Source: Zetaproteobacteria bacterium
GTDB lineage: Bacteria; Bdellovibrionota_B; Oligoflexia; Oligoflexales; Bog-1112
Direction of reading: 5' to 3'
Length of the DNA: 32,027 nucleotides
NCBI GenBank assembly: GCA_028817975.1
Contig: JAPPOJ010000092.1
Location: forward strand, 17,546-49,572
The notes under the pieces are model-generated. The model saw only the letters and a program-made list of their open reading frames with translations, ran no database searches and was not told the DNA's origin. Below, piece after piece: positions 1 to 7,577 of the stretch. Numbering within the stretch: the first letter of the stretch is position 1; every line of letters starts with the position of its first letter. The translations under genes were made by a program, and so were the position numbers.

Positions 1-441
1 CGCCTCGTACTCGAACTTTCCAGCATGCAGGCAACAGAGTTTTATCCTACTCGACTTCACCTCGCCAAGTGCTACTTACGTACTCAAGTATACGACAAAG
101 CCATGCGCAATTTTCGCAAAGCACTTGCAATCAATGTGGACAGTGCAGATGCACGATTTGGTGTCGGGCTTGTCTATCTGAAGTTAGAAATGTTCGACGA
201 GTCCATGGACCACCTTAGTAAGAACATCTACAAACATATGCATCACCAACCTTCGATTTTAGCTTTATGTCGCTGTGTCAGTGAGCACCCAGAGCCTAAC
301 AAAGCCATCAGCCTACTTGAAGAGATCTCCGAATGGACCGATCAGGACCCCCACATATTGCTCGCACTTTCCCAACTCTACCGTAAGTGTGGACAAGCAG
401 ATGTAGGACAAATCCTACTCGACCAAGCCCTTGGCGAGTAA
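1..441 (+). CDS. TPR-repeat protein, 3' end only
   Basis: The reading frame is open from the first base, so the gene begins outside the window and only its last 146 codons are seen. The visible part has tetratricopeptide-like helix pairs: a stretch around YDKAMRNFRKALAINVDSAD, followed by ADARFGVGLVYLKLEMFDES and a final unit ILLALSQLYRKCGQADVGQI. TPR arrays are protein-protein interaction scaffolds, and the partner cannot be told from this fragment. The methionine at 25 is probably internal, because the frame continues upstream without a stop and no ribosome binding site precedes it. The next gene has its own promoter just after this stop, so the two are probably separate transcription units. 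Confidence 0.75.
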   Translation, partial: RLVLELSSMQATEFYPTRLHLAKCYLRTQVYDKAMRNFRKALAINVDSADARFGVGLVYLKLEMFDESMDHLSKNIYKHMHHQPSILALCRCVSEHPEPNKAISLLEEISEWTDQDPHILLALSQLYRKCGQADVGQILLDQALGE

Positions 442-447
442 AATCCA

Positions 448-475
448 TTGACAAAAAACATATTTCTTATATATT
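448..475 (+). promoter_or_regulatory. Sigma-70-type promoter for the RNHCP gene
   Basis: A perfect -35 TTGACA (448-453) is followed after 16 bases by TATATT (470-475), five of six matches to the -10 consensus. Transcription would start near 482, giving a leader of about 23 bases before the ATG at 505. It lies in the short AT-rich gap after the TPR gene. Confidence 0.65.
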
Positions 476-504
476 GGGAGCTTTCACTTTAGAAAAGTAT
501 TGCT

Positions 505-828
505 ATGTCGACAAAATTCACCTTCCGCAATGAGAGCTTCATCTGCTGTGTCTGTGGCTTTTCTGTTCCCGAACTCACTTCAGGCTGCCGCAACCATTGC
601 CCACAGTGCCTAAGTTCACTGCATCTGGATGAATTTCCCGGTGACCGGCAAAGCAAGTGTCAGGGGATCATGCGCGCACAAGGTTACTACCGGCACAAGA
701 AAAAAGGGCTGATGCTTCGCTTTACCTGCGAAAAGTGTGGGGAACAAAAAGTCAACAAAGCAGCCTTAGACGACCCTGAATGCGCAGATAACTACGACCT
801 TATTTTATCGCTCACCCCCAAATCTTAA
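505..828 (+). CDS. RNHCP domain protein
   Basis: This is a small 107-residue protein of the RNHCP family, a zinc-ribbon-like fold of unknown biochemical role. Near the N terminus it has RNESFICCVCG, then the family signature RNHCPQCL at about residues 29-36, and a second cysteine pair CEKCG near residue 75. Together these give two CxxC pairs early and one late, enough to bind zinc. The length fits the family. A near-consensus promoter lies 30-57 bases upstream. The ribosome binding site is weak. The alkyltransferase gene follows after 33 bases on the same strand and may be cotranscribed, but a shared function is not indicated. Confidence 0.8.
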   Translation: MSTKFTFRNESFICCVCGFSVPELTSGCRNHCPQCLSSLHLDEFPGDRQSKCQGIMRAQGYYRHKKKGLMLRFTCEKCGEQKVNKAALDDPECADNYDLILSLTPKS

Positions 829-861
829 ATATTCACCAAAGAAAGCATACCCAAAACAGCT

Positions 862-1443
862 ATGCGTATCTCAGCCCAAATCTTCACAACCACTTCCACC
901 CCACTCTATCAAAACAATTGGGTGAGCCCCTTAGGCCCCCTCTGCCTTGTGGCAGATGACCAAGGTTTACGTGCCGTACTGTGGGATAACGACTTGCAGA
1001 GCACACGTGTATTACAGTATCTCTCCCAGATCCCTACCGAAGGGACACAGTACATTTTAGAGGCAACTAAAAATCAGCTTCAAGATTACTTTTCCGGGCA
1101 CCGCTTAAAATTTGAGTTACCTTTAAGCATCCACGGCACCTTTTTTCAACGCCAAGCCTGGCAGGCCTTACAAAACATTGATTATGGAGCAACTGTCTCA
1201 TATAAAGCCCAAGCTCTTGCCTTAGGACGGTCAAGCGCATACCGAGCTGTCGGACATGCTAACAGCCAAAACCCACTCTCCATCATTGTGCCCTGCCATC
1301 GTGTCGTCCGCCACAACCAAGAACTGGGCGGATACGCCGGTGGGATCACCCGTAAACGCACACTACTGCTCCATGAACAAAGAGTGCTTAAGGGGAATAA
1401 TCATGGCTTGGAGGACTCACTTCCTCTCGCAGAGCTGAAGTAG
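862..1443 (+). CDS. ogt: Methylated-DNA-protein-cysteine S-methyltransferase
   Basis: This is a suicide DNA repair enzyme that moves the alkyl group from O6-alkylguanine (or O4-alkylthymine) in DNA to its own cysteine. The active-site motif IVPCHRVVR is present, with the acceptor Cys at residue 145. Before it are the helix-turn-helix elements typical of the family (FQRQAWQAL, YGATVSYKAQAL, RAVGHANSQNPL). At 193 residues it matches the Ogt/MGMT form without the Ada N-terminal domain. The final 56 bases run convergently into the 3' end of the minus-strand CNNM/CBS gene, so the two genes share coding sequence at their tails. The start at 862 lacks a strong ribosome binding site. Confidence 0.93.
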   Translation: MRISAQIFTTTSTPLYQNNWVSPLGPLCLVADDQGLRAVLWDNDLQSTRVLQYLSQIPTEGTQYILEATKNQLQDYFSGHRLKFELPLSIHGTFFQRQAWQALQNIDYGATVSYKAQALALGRSSAYRAVGHANSQNPLSIIVPCHRVVRHNQELGGYAGGITRKRTLLLHEQRVLKGNNHGLEDSLPLAELK

Positions 1444-2734
1444 CTGGCTCCACAGTCTCAACTTTAATCTTGTCCACACGACGATTGGAAACCTCAACAA
1501 TCTCAATGTGAAAAGGCCCCACTTGCACACGCTGACCAATACGCGGAATTTGCCCCAGCAAGCCAGTAACCCAGCCAGCCACTGTTTCACTTTCTTGGCC
1601 ACGTTTATCCTCATCGAGGGTCTGAGGATCTATGCCAAAAAAGTCAAAAAACTCATCCAACTTAATCCCACCCACAACCTCATGGATATGCTCTTGGAGT
1701 TGAACAATCTTTGCGTCCTCTGTATCGTGCTCGTCTTGAATCTCACCAACAATCTCTTCAAGGATATCTTCCATTGTGACGATTCCAGCGGTACCACCAT
1801 ATTCATCAATAATAATCGCCATATGATTTTTGGTACGCCGTAAATCCTTAAACACCTCGATAATCGGTTTCGAGTCCGGAGCAAAGTGTGCCTCACGCAA
1901 CAGATCTGTAGCTGTCAATTGACTCCAAACCTCTTGCCCAGCAGACAACTTCGCTAAAATATCCTTAACCAGCACCAGCCCGACAATTTGGTCGATTCCG
2001 TCACGGTAAACCGGGACACGCGAATGACCTGTTTTTAACATCACATCCACCATATCCTTGATGGGTGACTCTAACGGAAAAGCGGTTAAGTCAGGCCGTG
2101 GAGTCATAATTTCACGGACCAAGGTCTCATCAAAGTCGAATGCACGCTCAATAATGTGCTTCTTAAAGGTTCCCAAAACACCCGCTTTCTCTCCCTCACT
2201 CACCATCAGCTCGATTTCTTCTTCGGTAATCAACGGTGCTCGTTTTCCTCGTGACAGGAACCTTATAATCAGGTCCGCAAAGCTTGACAAACCAAGCACA
2301 ATGGGAAAACTGGCATAATAACCAAACTGTATGAACTTCATCGACCACAGAGCAAACTTCTCCGCATGTGCTTTGGCAAACGACTTCGGAATAATTTCAC
2401 CAAATACCAAAACCCAAAAAGTCGTCAGTCCAGTAGCTATCCCAACCGCCCCACTCTCAGAGTACTTCTGCACCAAAGCAGTCGTAACCGAGGAAGCCAA
2501 AATATTTACCACATTATTAAAAAGCAAAATAGTGGTGATCACACGACCTGGGTAATTGAGCCATAGCTTCAACGCACTGGCGCGAGAACCTTTTTGCTCA
2601 AGTAGGAGCTTAACTTTAATAAAACCCAAGGAAGTAACAGCTGTCTCAGAGGAAGAAAAGAACGCGGACGCCAGCAAGCAACCAAAAATCACATAAAGAT
2701 AAGCAGACTCCTCCGCGATAAATTGTAAAATCAT
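1388..2734 (-). CDS. CNNM/CBS-domain membrane protein (CorC/HlyC type)
   Basis: This inner-membrane protein belongs to the hemolysin-C/CorC family, whose members are linked to magnesium or cobalt export. The 448 residues contain an N-terminal DUF21/CNNM domain with about four hydrophobic helices (residues 10-155, including SETAVTSLG and GEIIPKSFAKA). A CBS-domain pair follows (VREIMTPRPDLTAFP, then IIIDEYGGTAGIVTMEDILE), and the C-terminal CorC_HlyC domain (GWVTGLLGQIPRIGQRV) closes the protein. The stop of ybeY is directly adjacent to its ATG at 2734, so the two genes are cotranscribed. Pairing of YbeY with a CorC/YbeX-like protein is a common arrangement, but the usual PhoH-like YbeZ is not next to them here. 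Confidence 0.9.
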   Translation of the reverse strand: MILQFIAEESAYLYVIFGCLLASAFFSSSETAVTSLGFIKVKLLLEQKGSRASALKLWLNYPGRVITTILLFNNVVNILASSVTTALVQKYSESGAVGIATGLTTFWVLVFGEIIPKSFAKAHAEKFALWSMKFIQFGYYASFPIVLGLSSFADLIIRFLSRGKRAPLITEEEIELMVSEGEKAGVLGTFKKHIIERAFDFDETLVREIMTPRPDLTAFPLESPIKDMVDVMLKTGHSRVPVYRDGIDQIVGLVLVKDILAKLSAGQEVWSQLTATDLLREAHFAPDSKPIIEVFKDLRRTKNHMAIIIDEYGGTAGIVTMEDILEEIVGEIQDEHDTEDAKIVQLQEHIHEVVGGIKLDEFFDFFGIDPQTLDEDKRGQESETVAGWVTGLLGQIPRIGQRVQVGPFHIEIVEVSNRRVDKIKVETVEPATSALREEVSPPSHDYSP

Positions 2735-3313
2735 CTACCTACCCAGACTTTCAAGGGGTTCAAAGTCAAGCTCCATCTTTTGCATAACACCACTGTGTTC
2801 CTTTAAAAATGACATTATTTTTCTTTGCTCTATGAGCATACGCTTTTCATCTGCAGGGTGCTCATGATCATGACCCAGCAAATGCAAGACAGAGTGTACA
2901 ATCAGAAAAGCTGTCTCATGGCCTAACGCATGCCCAATCTTGTGCGCATTAACACCCGCCACAGCCAGGCATAGTACAATGTCGCCCAGAGAAACTTCCC
3001 CAGGATGCACCAGCTCATCTTGCGAAACAAAGGCTTCAAGAGGCTGCTGGGCTAAAGAGTCACAGGTCAGCGGCTCTTGCCAATGTACCATAGGAAAAGA
3101 TAAAACATCCGTAGGCTTATCCTTACTACGGTGTTGACTATTCAAACGATGTATTTCCTGTTCCGTTACAAACGAAACACTCACTTCAACGGACTTGAAC
3201 TCAAATTTCTGGAGAACGATCGTGATCAACTCACGTATCGTATCAGAGGGGATATGTCGGTCAGATAGCTCATTGTAGACGCTTATATCGTAACTCGGAT
3301 CGGGGTCGCTCAT
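2735..3313 (-). CDS. ybeY: Endoribonuclease / rRNA maturation factor YbeY
   Basis: YbeY is a zinc metalloprotein needed for 16S rRNA 3'-end maturation and 70S quality control. The conserved zinc motif is complete as HSVLHLLGHDHEHP, giving the three histidines HxxxHxxGHDH at about residues 139-149. The earlier family block LNSQHRSKDKPTDVLSFP is also present. The length of 192 is slightly above the usual 150-170 because of an insertion of about 25 residues after DVLSFP. AAAGGA lies 8-13 bases before the ATG. The gene abuts the downstream CNNM/CBS gene without a gap. Confidence 0.95.
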   Translation of the reverse strand: MSDPDPSYDISVYNELSDRHIPSDTIRELITIVLQKFEFKSVEVSVSFVTEQEIHRLNSQHRSKDKPTDVLSFPMVHWQEPLTCDSLAQQPLEAFVSQDELVHPGEVSLGDIVLCLAVAGVNAHKIGHALGHETAFLIVHSVLHLLGHDHEHPADEKRMLIEQRKIMSFLKEHSGVMQKMELDFEPLESLGR

Positions 3314-3338
3314 GTATGTTTTATGATCCTTTTTAACA

Positions 3339-3608
3339 TCACTTCCGTTTCGGCCGCGAGTGCAAACTTAGCACTTCCGCCTGTGCATTACAAGAGTCGG
3401 CTTGGTCGTCTTCTTCAGCATGACGAATGATTTTGAGAGCCCCGCTTGCAGCAGTAGGCTGCGCAAAAGGGCTAAAATCAGCATAGCCCTTCTTTAAAGA
3501 GCGCAAATCACTGCAACGTGCCGGACGGCTGTCCTCAGATGTGTGTCGACTTAGCCGCACAATCTGTTCTTCTAACCAGCTGTCCTGAGATTTAGGTTGT
3601 TTCTGCAT
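3339..3608 (-). CDS. Small hypothetical protein
   Basis: This 89-residue, hydrophilic open frame sits between trmB and ybeY on the same strand, 25 bases before ybeY. No domain is recognised. It is rich in Ser, Arg, Gln and Asp, ends in a basic tail (RPKRK), and has no signal peptide or membrane segment. There is no strong ribosome binding site. Support comes only from its position in a same-strand series of genes and from the otherwise empty interval. It could be a real small protein or a chance frame inside a long ybeY leader. Confidence 0.4.
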   Translation of the reverse strand: MQKQPKSQDSWLEEQIVRLSRHTSEDSRPARCSDLRSLKKGYADFSPFAQPTAASGALKIIRHAEEDDQADSCNAQAEVLSLHSRPKRK

Positions 3609-3699
3609 GTTGTATTTTCAAAAGTAAGGAACCCTAGCCACAATAGGAGTAGTCCTTGCACTAAGTAAACTCCCCCACACGGGTAAGTCTACCATGGAT

Positions 3700-3734
3700 A
3701 ATCCTGCCGAGCGTATTGGCTGACAGGATTTTTT
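3700..3734 (+). terminator. Intrinsic-terminator-like hairpin on the plus strand
   Basis: Arms AATCCTG (3700-3706) and CAGGATT (3724-3730) are perfectly complementary, with a 17-base loop and a run of six T from 3729. The T run is on the plus strand, but no plus-strand gene ends here. It could end an unannotated small RNA, or the structure may act only as a hairpin in the minus-strand leader. Confidence 0.35.
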
Positions 3735-3749
3735 GCCTAGAAAGCACTC

Positions 3750-3777
3750 AACTTATCCTAATTTTAATAGGCAAGTT
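3750..3777 (-). terminator. Possible hairpin at the trmB 3' end
   Basis: Interrupted inverted repeat directly at the trmB stop codon: AACTT (3750-3754) plus CCTA (3757-3760) pair with TAGG (3768-3771) plus AAGTT (3773-3777). No T run follows on the minus strand, so it is more likely an RNA 3'-end stabiliser than a true terminator. Confidence 0.25.
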
Positions 3778-4489
3778 ACCGCTGACAAAACACTTCGTAA
3801 TGCCCCACTCCTTGCGACTCAAACATCGACTCAAAGTTGGATACATATTTCCCAGCAAAAGGCCCTTTCAAAGGCTTGCAACAGACGCTCCACCCGGCGG
3901 ATTCAAAGCTCCGCTGTGCAAAGTCCGCATAATCTGCAGAGTCCGTTTTCAGCCAAAAAATACCACCTTGCCGCACAACCGTAAGCAAGGACGAAGCGAA
4001 TGCGTCATTTAATAACCTGTGCTTGCGTTGCCTTTTTTTCTTCTCCCAAGGATCTGGGAAAAAGCAGAATGCACCAGCTAACTCTTGCGGAGCAAAAATA
4101 CGCGGGACCTGCCGAGCATCCCCAAGAATAGAAAATACATTCGAGTTCCCTTCCGCCTGGGCACTTTGTGCAGTCGTGACTACTCTTTTTAAAGTAATGT
4201 CCATTCCCAGAAAAGCGTAGTCCGGTGCATTTTCACGTGCCATCTGGTTAATGACCCGCCCATGATGCGCGCCAATTTCTAGAATCAAATGAAGAGGTTC
4301 CTGCATATCTGCAGACCTCGCGCGAAAGAGCTGAGGCCAGTTCCCCTGACAGTTCAGCAGCTTACGTCCAGCAAAAAGGTTCGACGCCTCGGCGTTCTCC
4401 AAGGCATGCAACTTTTCTGCATAAGGATTAACATTCGCATTAAGCTCAGCAGCAAGAGGGGTAAAAATATCACGATATTTTGCAGGCAT
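3776..4489 (-). CDS. trmB: tRNA (guanine-N7-)-methyltransferase
   Basis: TrmB transfers a methyl group from S-adenosylmethionine to N7 of G46 in tRNA. The 237-residue protein shows the SAM-binding motif LILEIGAHHGRVINQMA, the family signature FCFFPDPWEKKKRQRKHR, and the late LKTDSADYADF block. The start chosen is the ATG at 4489 (MPAKYRDIF). The frame stays open another 36 codons upstream, but that part lies inside the 3' end of the RNase P RNA gene and is not protein-like. The glycine-rich SAM loop reads GAHHG where GxGxG is usual, a mild deviation also seen in divergent TrmB proteins. The gene follows rnpB by 47 bases on the same strand. Confidence 0.9.
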   Translation of the reverse strand: MPAKYRDIFTPLAAELNANVNPYAEKLHALENAEASNLFAGRKLLNCQGNWPQLFRARSADMQEPLHLILEIGAHHGRVINQMARENAPDYAFLGMDITLKRVVTTAQSAQAEGNSNVFSILGDARQVPRIFAPQELAGAFCFFPDPWEKKKRQRKHRLLNDAFASSLLTVVRQGGIFWLKTDSADYADFAQRSFESAGWSVCCKPLKGPFAGKYVSNFESMFESQGVGHYEVFCQR

Positions 4490-4536
4490 AGTATGACGAC
4501 ATCTTGTTGAATAAGTAAGTGGGTTGCAAAGAACGA

Positions 4537-4914
4537 CTCTAAGATGGACGGTAAGCCGGATTCTGTCTATAAGAAAACTTAAGAAACTGCCATTCATCTA
4601 GATTGCTTGTTACCAAGCAATTCAAGCGGCTTACCCGGGGTGCATCGGGCAGATGTCACAGTTGTTAAAACACTGCTCACCCCTGCTTAGCCTTGCTTCG
4701 GATAGGGTTTACCAAGCCGACATGTCACCACATCGCTGGTGAGCTCTTACCTCACCGTTTCACCATTGCCTCTTAACAAGTTAAGATCGGCTGTCTACTC
4801 TCTGTTGCACTTTCCGTCGGGTCACCCCGCCTGGCCGTTAGCCAGTATCCTGCCCTATGAAGTCCGGACTTTCCTCCCCAGCATAGCTGCGGCGGCAGTT
4901 TATCCAACTTAGAG
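4537..4914 (-). ncRNA. rnpB: RNase P RNA, bacterial class A
   Basis: On the minus strand the region has the universal block GAGGAAAGTCCGGAC near its 5' end and the matching 3' block ACAGAATCCGGCTTAC. The P1 helix closes between CTCTAAG plus TGGAT at the 5' end and GTCCA plus CTTAGAG at the 3' end, which sets the boundaries. The length of about 378 nt is that of class A. RNase P RNA is the catalytic subunit that trims the 5' leader of tRNA precursors. A consensus promoter lies directly upstream. Confidence 0.93.
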
Positions 4915-4931
4915 AAGCTTTGCAGTTGTGG

Positions 4932-4959
4932 ATTATATTAAATTTTAAAGAAATGTCAA
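4932..4959 (-). promoter_or_regulatory. Consensus promoter of rnpB
   Basis: Read on the minus strand, TTGACA (4954-4959) and TATAAT (4932-4937) are both perfect and 16 bases apart. The predicted transcription start is near 4925, about ten bases before the P1 helix of RNase P RNA. This is the strongest promoter seen in the window, as expected for an abundant stable RNA. Confidence 0.85.
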
Positions 4960-4973
4960 ACAAAAAAGCAGAG

Positions 4974-6014
4974 CTAATTGCTTACCAGCGACACTCCAGC
5001 AACATCTGCACCAGGAGTCAAGAGCTGGCTGCGAATGCGCGTTGCAGCCTGTAACAACCGGGCCTTCACAGCAGCGCAGCTTTGCGCTTCTTCCACCATA
5101 TAATGCATCATTTGCCGCCAAAAATCCAAATTACGACAAGCCAAAAACATATCCACACCGGCTAACAAAGCATTTTTGAGCGTTTTGCGTAAATCTTGAT
5201 CGTTTTGGCCAACTGCACTCATCGTCATATCGTCGGAAACAATCACACCCGTATAGCCCAAACGTTGCCTTAGAATATCCTCTAGCCATACACGCGACGC
5301 ATATACCGGCTGAGGATCTACCTGAGGAAAGATACAGTGGGACACCATAATCATCTTTACCTGTGCGTTTAGCTCGCTATAAGGCAACAATTCATGTGAC
5401 TCCATCGCAGCAAACGAAGTAGGCACAGCACATGCAGCCACATGGGTGTCTAACTTGGCTCTACCTTGACCAGGGTAGTGCTTCAAGCAGCCCAAAACTC
5501 CTTGAGACTGCAAACCTGCTAAATAAGCTCGCGCACGCTCGACACAACGTTCAGGATCACGGTCAAAACAGCGGTCTCCAATAGCTTGTTGTTGCGGATA
5601 ATCGAAGAGGTCAACGACGGGAGCAAAATTGAGGTGAAATCCATGACGCTTCAAAAACAGCCCCACTTGTGCGCCATACCCAGTCATGCATAACTCTTCC
5701 TCTGGGTGACCACGGAACACCTCATACGCAGGCCCCAAATCGGGCACACCTAACCTGTGCAGCCGGCTTACGCGCCCCCCTTCCTGATCCACTGCGAACA
5801 AAGGACCCGAACGAGCTAGACCTGCAGAACAAGTCGAAACCTCACGCATGAGCGCGTGCAAACTTTGTAAGGAATCCATATTACGGCGAAACAAAGTAAC
5901 ACCCAAAACAGGGCGCTCACTCAAAAAAGCCCGCTCACGCACAGAAAGAGTCGAGCCTTCAATGCCGCCCAAAATCACCTGAGCAGCCACGTCCATGAGC
6001 ATAGAGTCACTCAT
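4974..6014 (-). CDS. nagZ: Beta-N-acetylhexosaminidase NagZ (GH3)
   Basis: NagZ removes GlcNAc from anhydro-muropeptides in the cytoplasm during cell-wall recycling. The 346 residues have the GH3 features: DQEGGRVSRL near 76, KHYPGQG at 178-184, the Asp-Thr-His of the general acid/base loop at 189-191, and the nucleophile Asp 261 in IVSDDMTMSA. Where NagZ proteins usually have KHFPGHG, this one has Gln for the His, while the catalytic DTH is kept. The start at 6014 gives an eight-base overlap with the khpA stop, implying translational coupling. Two further in-frame ATGs at 6002 and 5996 are alternatives. There is no signal peptide, in line with a cytoplasmic enzyme. Mpl and LdcA of the same pathway are also in this window. 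Confidence 0.92.
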   Translation of the reverse strand: MSDSMLMDVAAQVILGGIEGSTLSVRERAFLSERPVLGVTLFRRNMDSLQSLHALMREVSTCSAGLARSGPLFAVDQEGGRVSRLHRLGVPDLGPAYEVFRGHPEEELCMTGYGAQVGLFLKRHGFHLNFAPVVDLFDYPQQQAIGDRCFDRDPERCVERARAYLAGLQSQGVLGCLKHYPGQGRAKLDTHVAACAVPTSFAAMESHELLPYSELNAQVKMIMVSHCIFPQVDPQPVYASRVWLEDILRQRLGYTGVIVSDDMTMSAVGQNDQDLRKTLKNALLAGVDMFLACRNLDFWRQMMHYMVEEAQSCAAVKARLLQAATRIRSQLLTPGADVAGVSLVSN

Positions 6015-6261
6015 CAATAATCTGTAAAATATAACGCTTGGAAAGCTTTGCGGCCGCACAGTTGATAATCGTACGAATCGCGTCTGCAGTACGACCTTGG
6101 CGTCCAATGACCTTGCCAATATCTTCTTTCGCCACACGCAGTTCTATAATATTGGTTTGATTGCCTTCAATTTCGTTGATATCAATTCGCGTGGTCTCAT
6201 CCACAAGTGCATTTGCAATGTAGGCGACGAGGTCCTTCATGGAGACATCTGATTCGCTCAT
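6007..6261 (-). CDS. khpA: KH-domain RNA-binding protein KhpA
   Basis: This 84-residue single-KH protein of the YlqC/KhpA family has the GxxG RNA-binding loop as GKVIGRQGRTADAIR, and ends in a short beta strand ILQIIDE. KhpA binds many RNAs, usually with KhpB, and affects translation and cell division in several bacteria. The gene is commonly beside rpsP, which is not the case here; instead it overlaps nagZ. A promoter with a perfect -10 lies about 110 bases upstream. Confidence 0.88.
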   Translation of the reverse strand: MSESDVSMKDLVAYIANALVDETTRIDINEIEGNQTNIIELRVAKEDIGKVIGRQGRTADAIRTIINCAAAKLSKRYILQIIDE

Positions 6262-6369
6262 AATCTAATTCCATTCTCTGTCAATCAGGTTGTTTGCTAC
6301 GCCTGCCAGGCGGGAATACCTTGTGCGAGAGCGAGACAACTATCGGCAACAACTTGTGCCTTCTGCCCT

Positions 6370-6398
6370 ATTATATAGGATTACTGCTATATTGAAAA
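6370..6398 (-). promoter_or_regulatory. Promoter of khpA-nagZ
   Basis: On the minus strand TTTTCA (6393-6398, four of six) is followed after 17 bases by TATAAT (6370-6375, perfect). The -10 sits in the centre of a short palindrome CCTATATAATAGG. The predicted start near 6363 leaves a leader of about 100 bases before khpA. Confidence 0.6.
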
Positions 6399-6481
6399 GG
6401 TGTTACTCGGCAAGTGTCTTTTTCTAGAGCAAAGACTTTACCCCAGAGAGCGCACAAACCACATGCAGAAAAGGAAAAAGA

Positions 6482-7015
6482 TCAGTATGGACTAAGGTCC
6501 GAAAAATCATGTATGAAAATCTCATTCTCAAAGCGAGCAATTTGAATCTTATCCTTCATCACAAAGCCGTACGCTCGCAATTTTATCAATGTTTCTCTTA
6601 ATAATTGTTGCGCATCGTGACATAAATCTAAACGGAGACAAAGACCTTTCGGGAGGACTAAAACAGCTTTGTCGAGATATTCAAAAGCCACTAATGGGGG
6701 AATCAAAGGCAAAGAAAGGCTGTGAGCACCTAATGTGTTAAGCGCATCAATCCATTGGCTACGCCGTGAGAAAAAACGACGGTAGAAGGGCTGGTCCACC
6801 CACACCCCTGTTTTCTCAACGAGAACAGCATAGTCCATCGGGTAGCCATAATGTGGATATTCATACGCCACAAAACATGACCCTTCTCCCAGAGTACGCA
6901 AAGGCACAAATGCAGAAGAAATAGATGGCTTTTTCTCCATATTTTCTAGGCAATTATATATTTTTTGTTGATCAAAGAGCATATAAAAAAGATGATAGAG
7001 GTTCGCTGAGGCCAT
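6482..7015 (-). CDS. Hypothetical protein, faintly kinase-like C terminus
   Basis: This 177-residue protein is not confidently assigned. The start at 7015 (MASANLYHLF) is chosen because GGGGGAGA lies just upstream; the frame is open for another 50 codons, but that part includes the divergent intergenic region. The C-terminal stretch with GFVMKDKIQIARFENE followed by IFIHDFSDLSP resembles the tail of a protein-kinase-like fold, where an Asn and a DF-type metal-binding Asp follow each other. The N-terminal lobe lacks a recognisable P-loop, so it may be a degenerate or very divergent kinase-like domain. It faces away from the small basic protein at 7157, and khpA follows it on the same strand after 220 bases. 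Confidence 0.55.
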   Translation of the reverse strand: MASANLYHLFYMLFDQQKIYNCLENMEKKPSISSAFVPLRTLGEGSCFVAYEYPHYGYPMDYAVLVEKTGVWVDQPFYRRFFSRRSQWIDALNTLGAHSLSLPLIPPLVAFEYLDKAVLVLPKGLCLRLDLCHDAQQLLRETLIKLRAYGFVMKDKIQIARFENEIFIHDFSDLSPY

Positions 7016-7156
7016 ACAGATCTCCCCCTGGAACGCGAGTATTTTACATGCACCGTTCAAGAAGCTCTGGTGCCTCCCATCGGAATGTCCGCTGACACAA
7101 ACTAGGAAAACTAAAATCAGCTTTATATTCCTAACAGACATAGAAAGTACAACACC

Positions 7157-7372
7157 ATGACACAAGAAAAAAGCAACGTCGTAGACTTAGGTGTTTTCCG
7201 TCGTAAAAAACAAGATTCCACTGCACAAGCAAACAAAGCCAAACAAGTCGATGAGCAGTGGACCAACTCTTTTCGCAAAATATTGCAAAAGAATATGGAT
7301 ATCGAGTCTAAGTTGCGTAAGGAACGCGGCCAAGCAAATCTTAAGATCCTTAAAAGATACCGGCTCACATAG
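7157..7372 (+). CDS. Small basic charged protein
   Basis: A 71-residue frame rich in Lys, Arg and Gln, with a predicted helical segment (WTNSFRKILQKNMDIESKLR) and a basic C terminus (KILKRYRLT). The N-terminal VVDLGVFRRKKQ resembles the start of short cytoplasmic proteins of unknown function that begin with a 'V(I)DLxxFRxKK' stretch. There is no signal or membrane segment. A -10-like TATATT lies about 40 bases upstream. It reads divergently from the 177-residue gene. No function is assigned. Confidence 0.55.
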   Translation: MTQEKSNVVDLGVFRRKKQDSTAQANKAKQVDEQWTNSFRKILQKNMDIESKLRKERGQANLKILKRYRLT

Positions 7373-7577
7373 CTCACGCTTTTTCAACCTATCCTTGGAA
7401 CAAAGGCACCCAAACACCACCAGCCTATTCCTAACTAATATTTGCACGGAGAATTTTTCTGAGTGAATTTTTCTCTTTTTCCCTGATGTGCAACTGCTAG
7501 ACTCGTCTTAGATCAGCTGGACATATCGACGCATCCACGCAGTCACGGTTGCAAAAGTTGCGAGAATCGAGGTCAAA

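Noticed and set aside
4490-4597. N-terminal extension of trmB into RNase P RNA
   Set aside because: The 36 extra codons come from the conserved 3' end of RNase P RNA; the ATG at 4489 gives the normal TrmB start.
7451-7475. Direct repeat GAATTTTTCT twice
   Set aside because: AT-rich and short, likely chance; no link to a known element.
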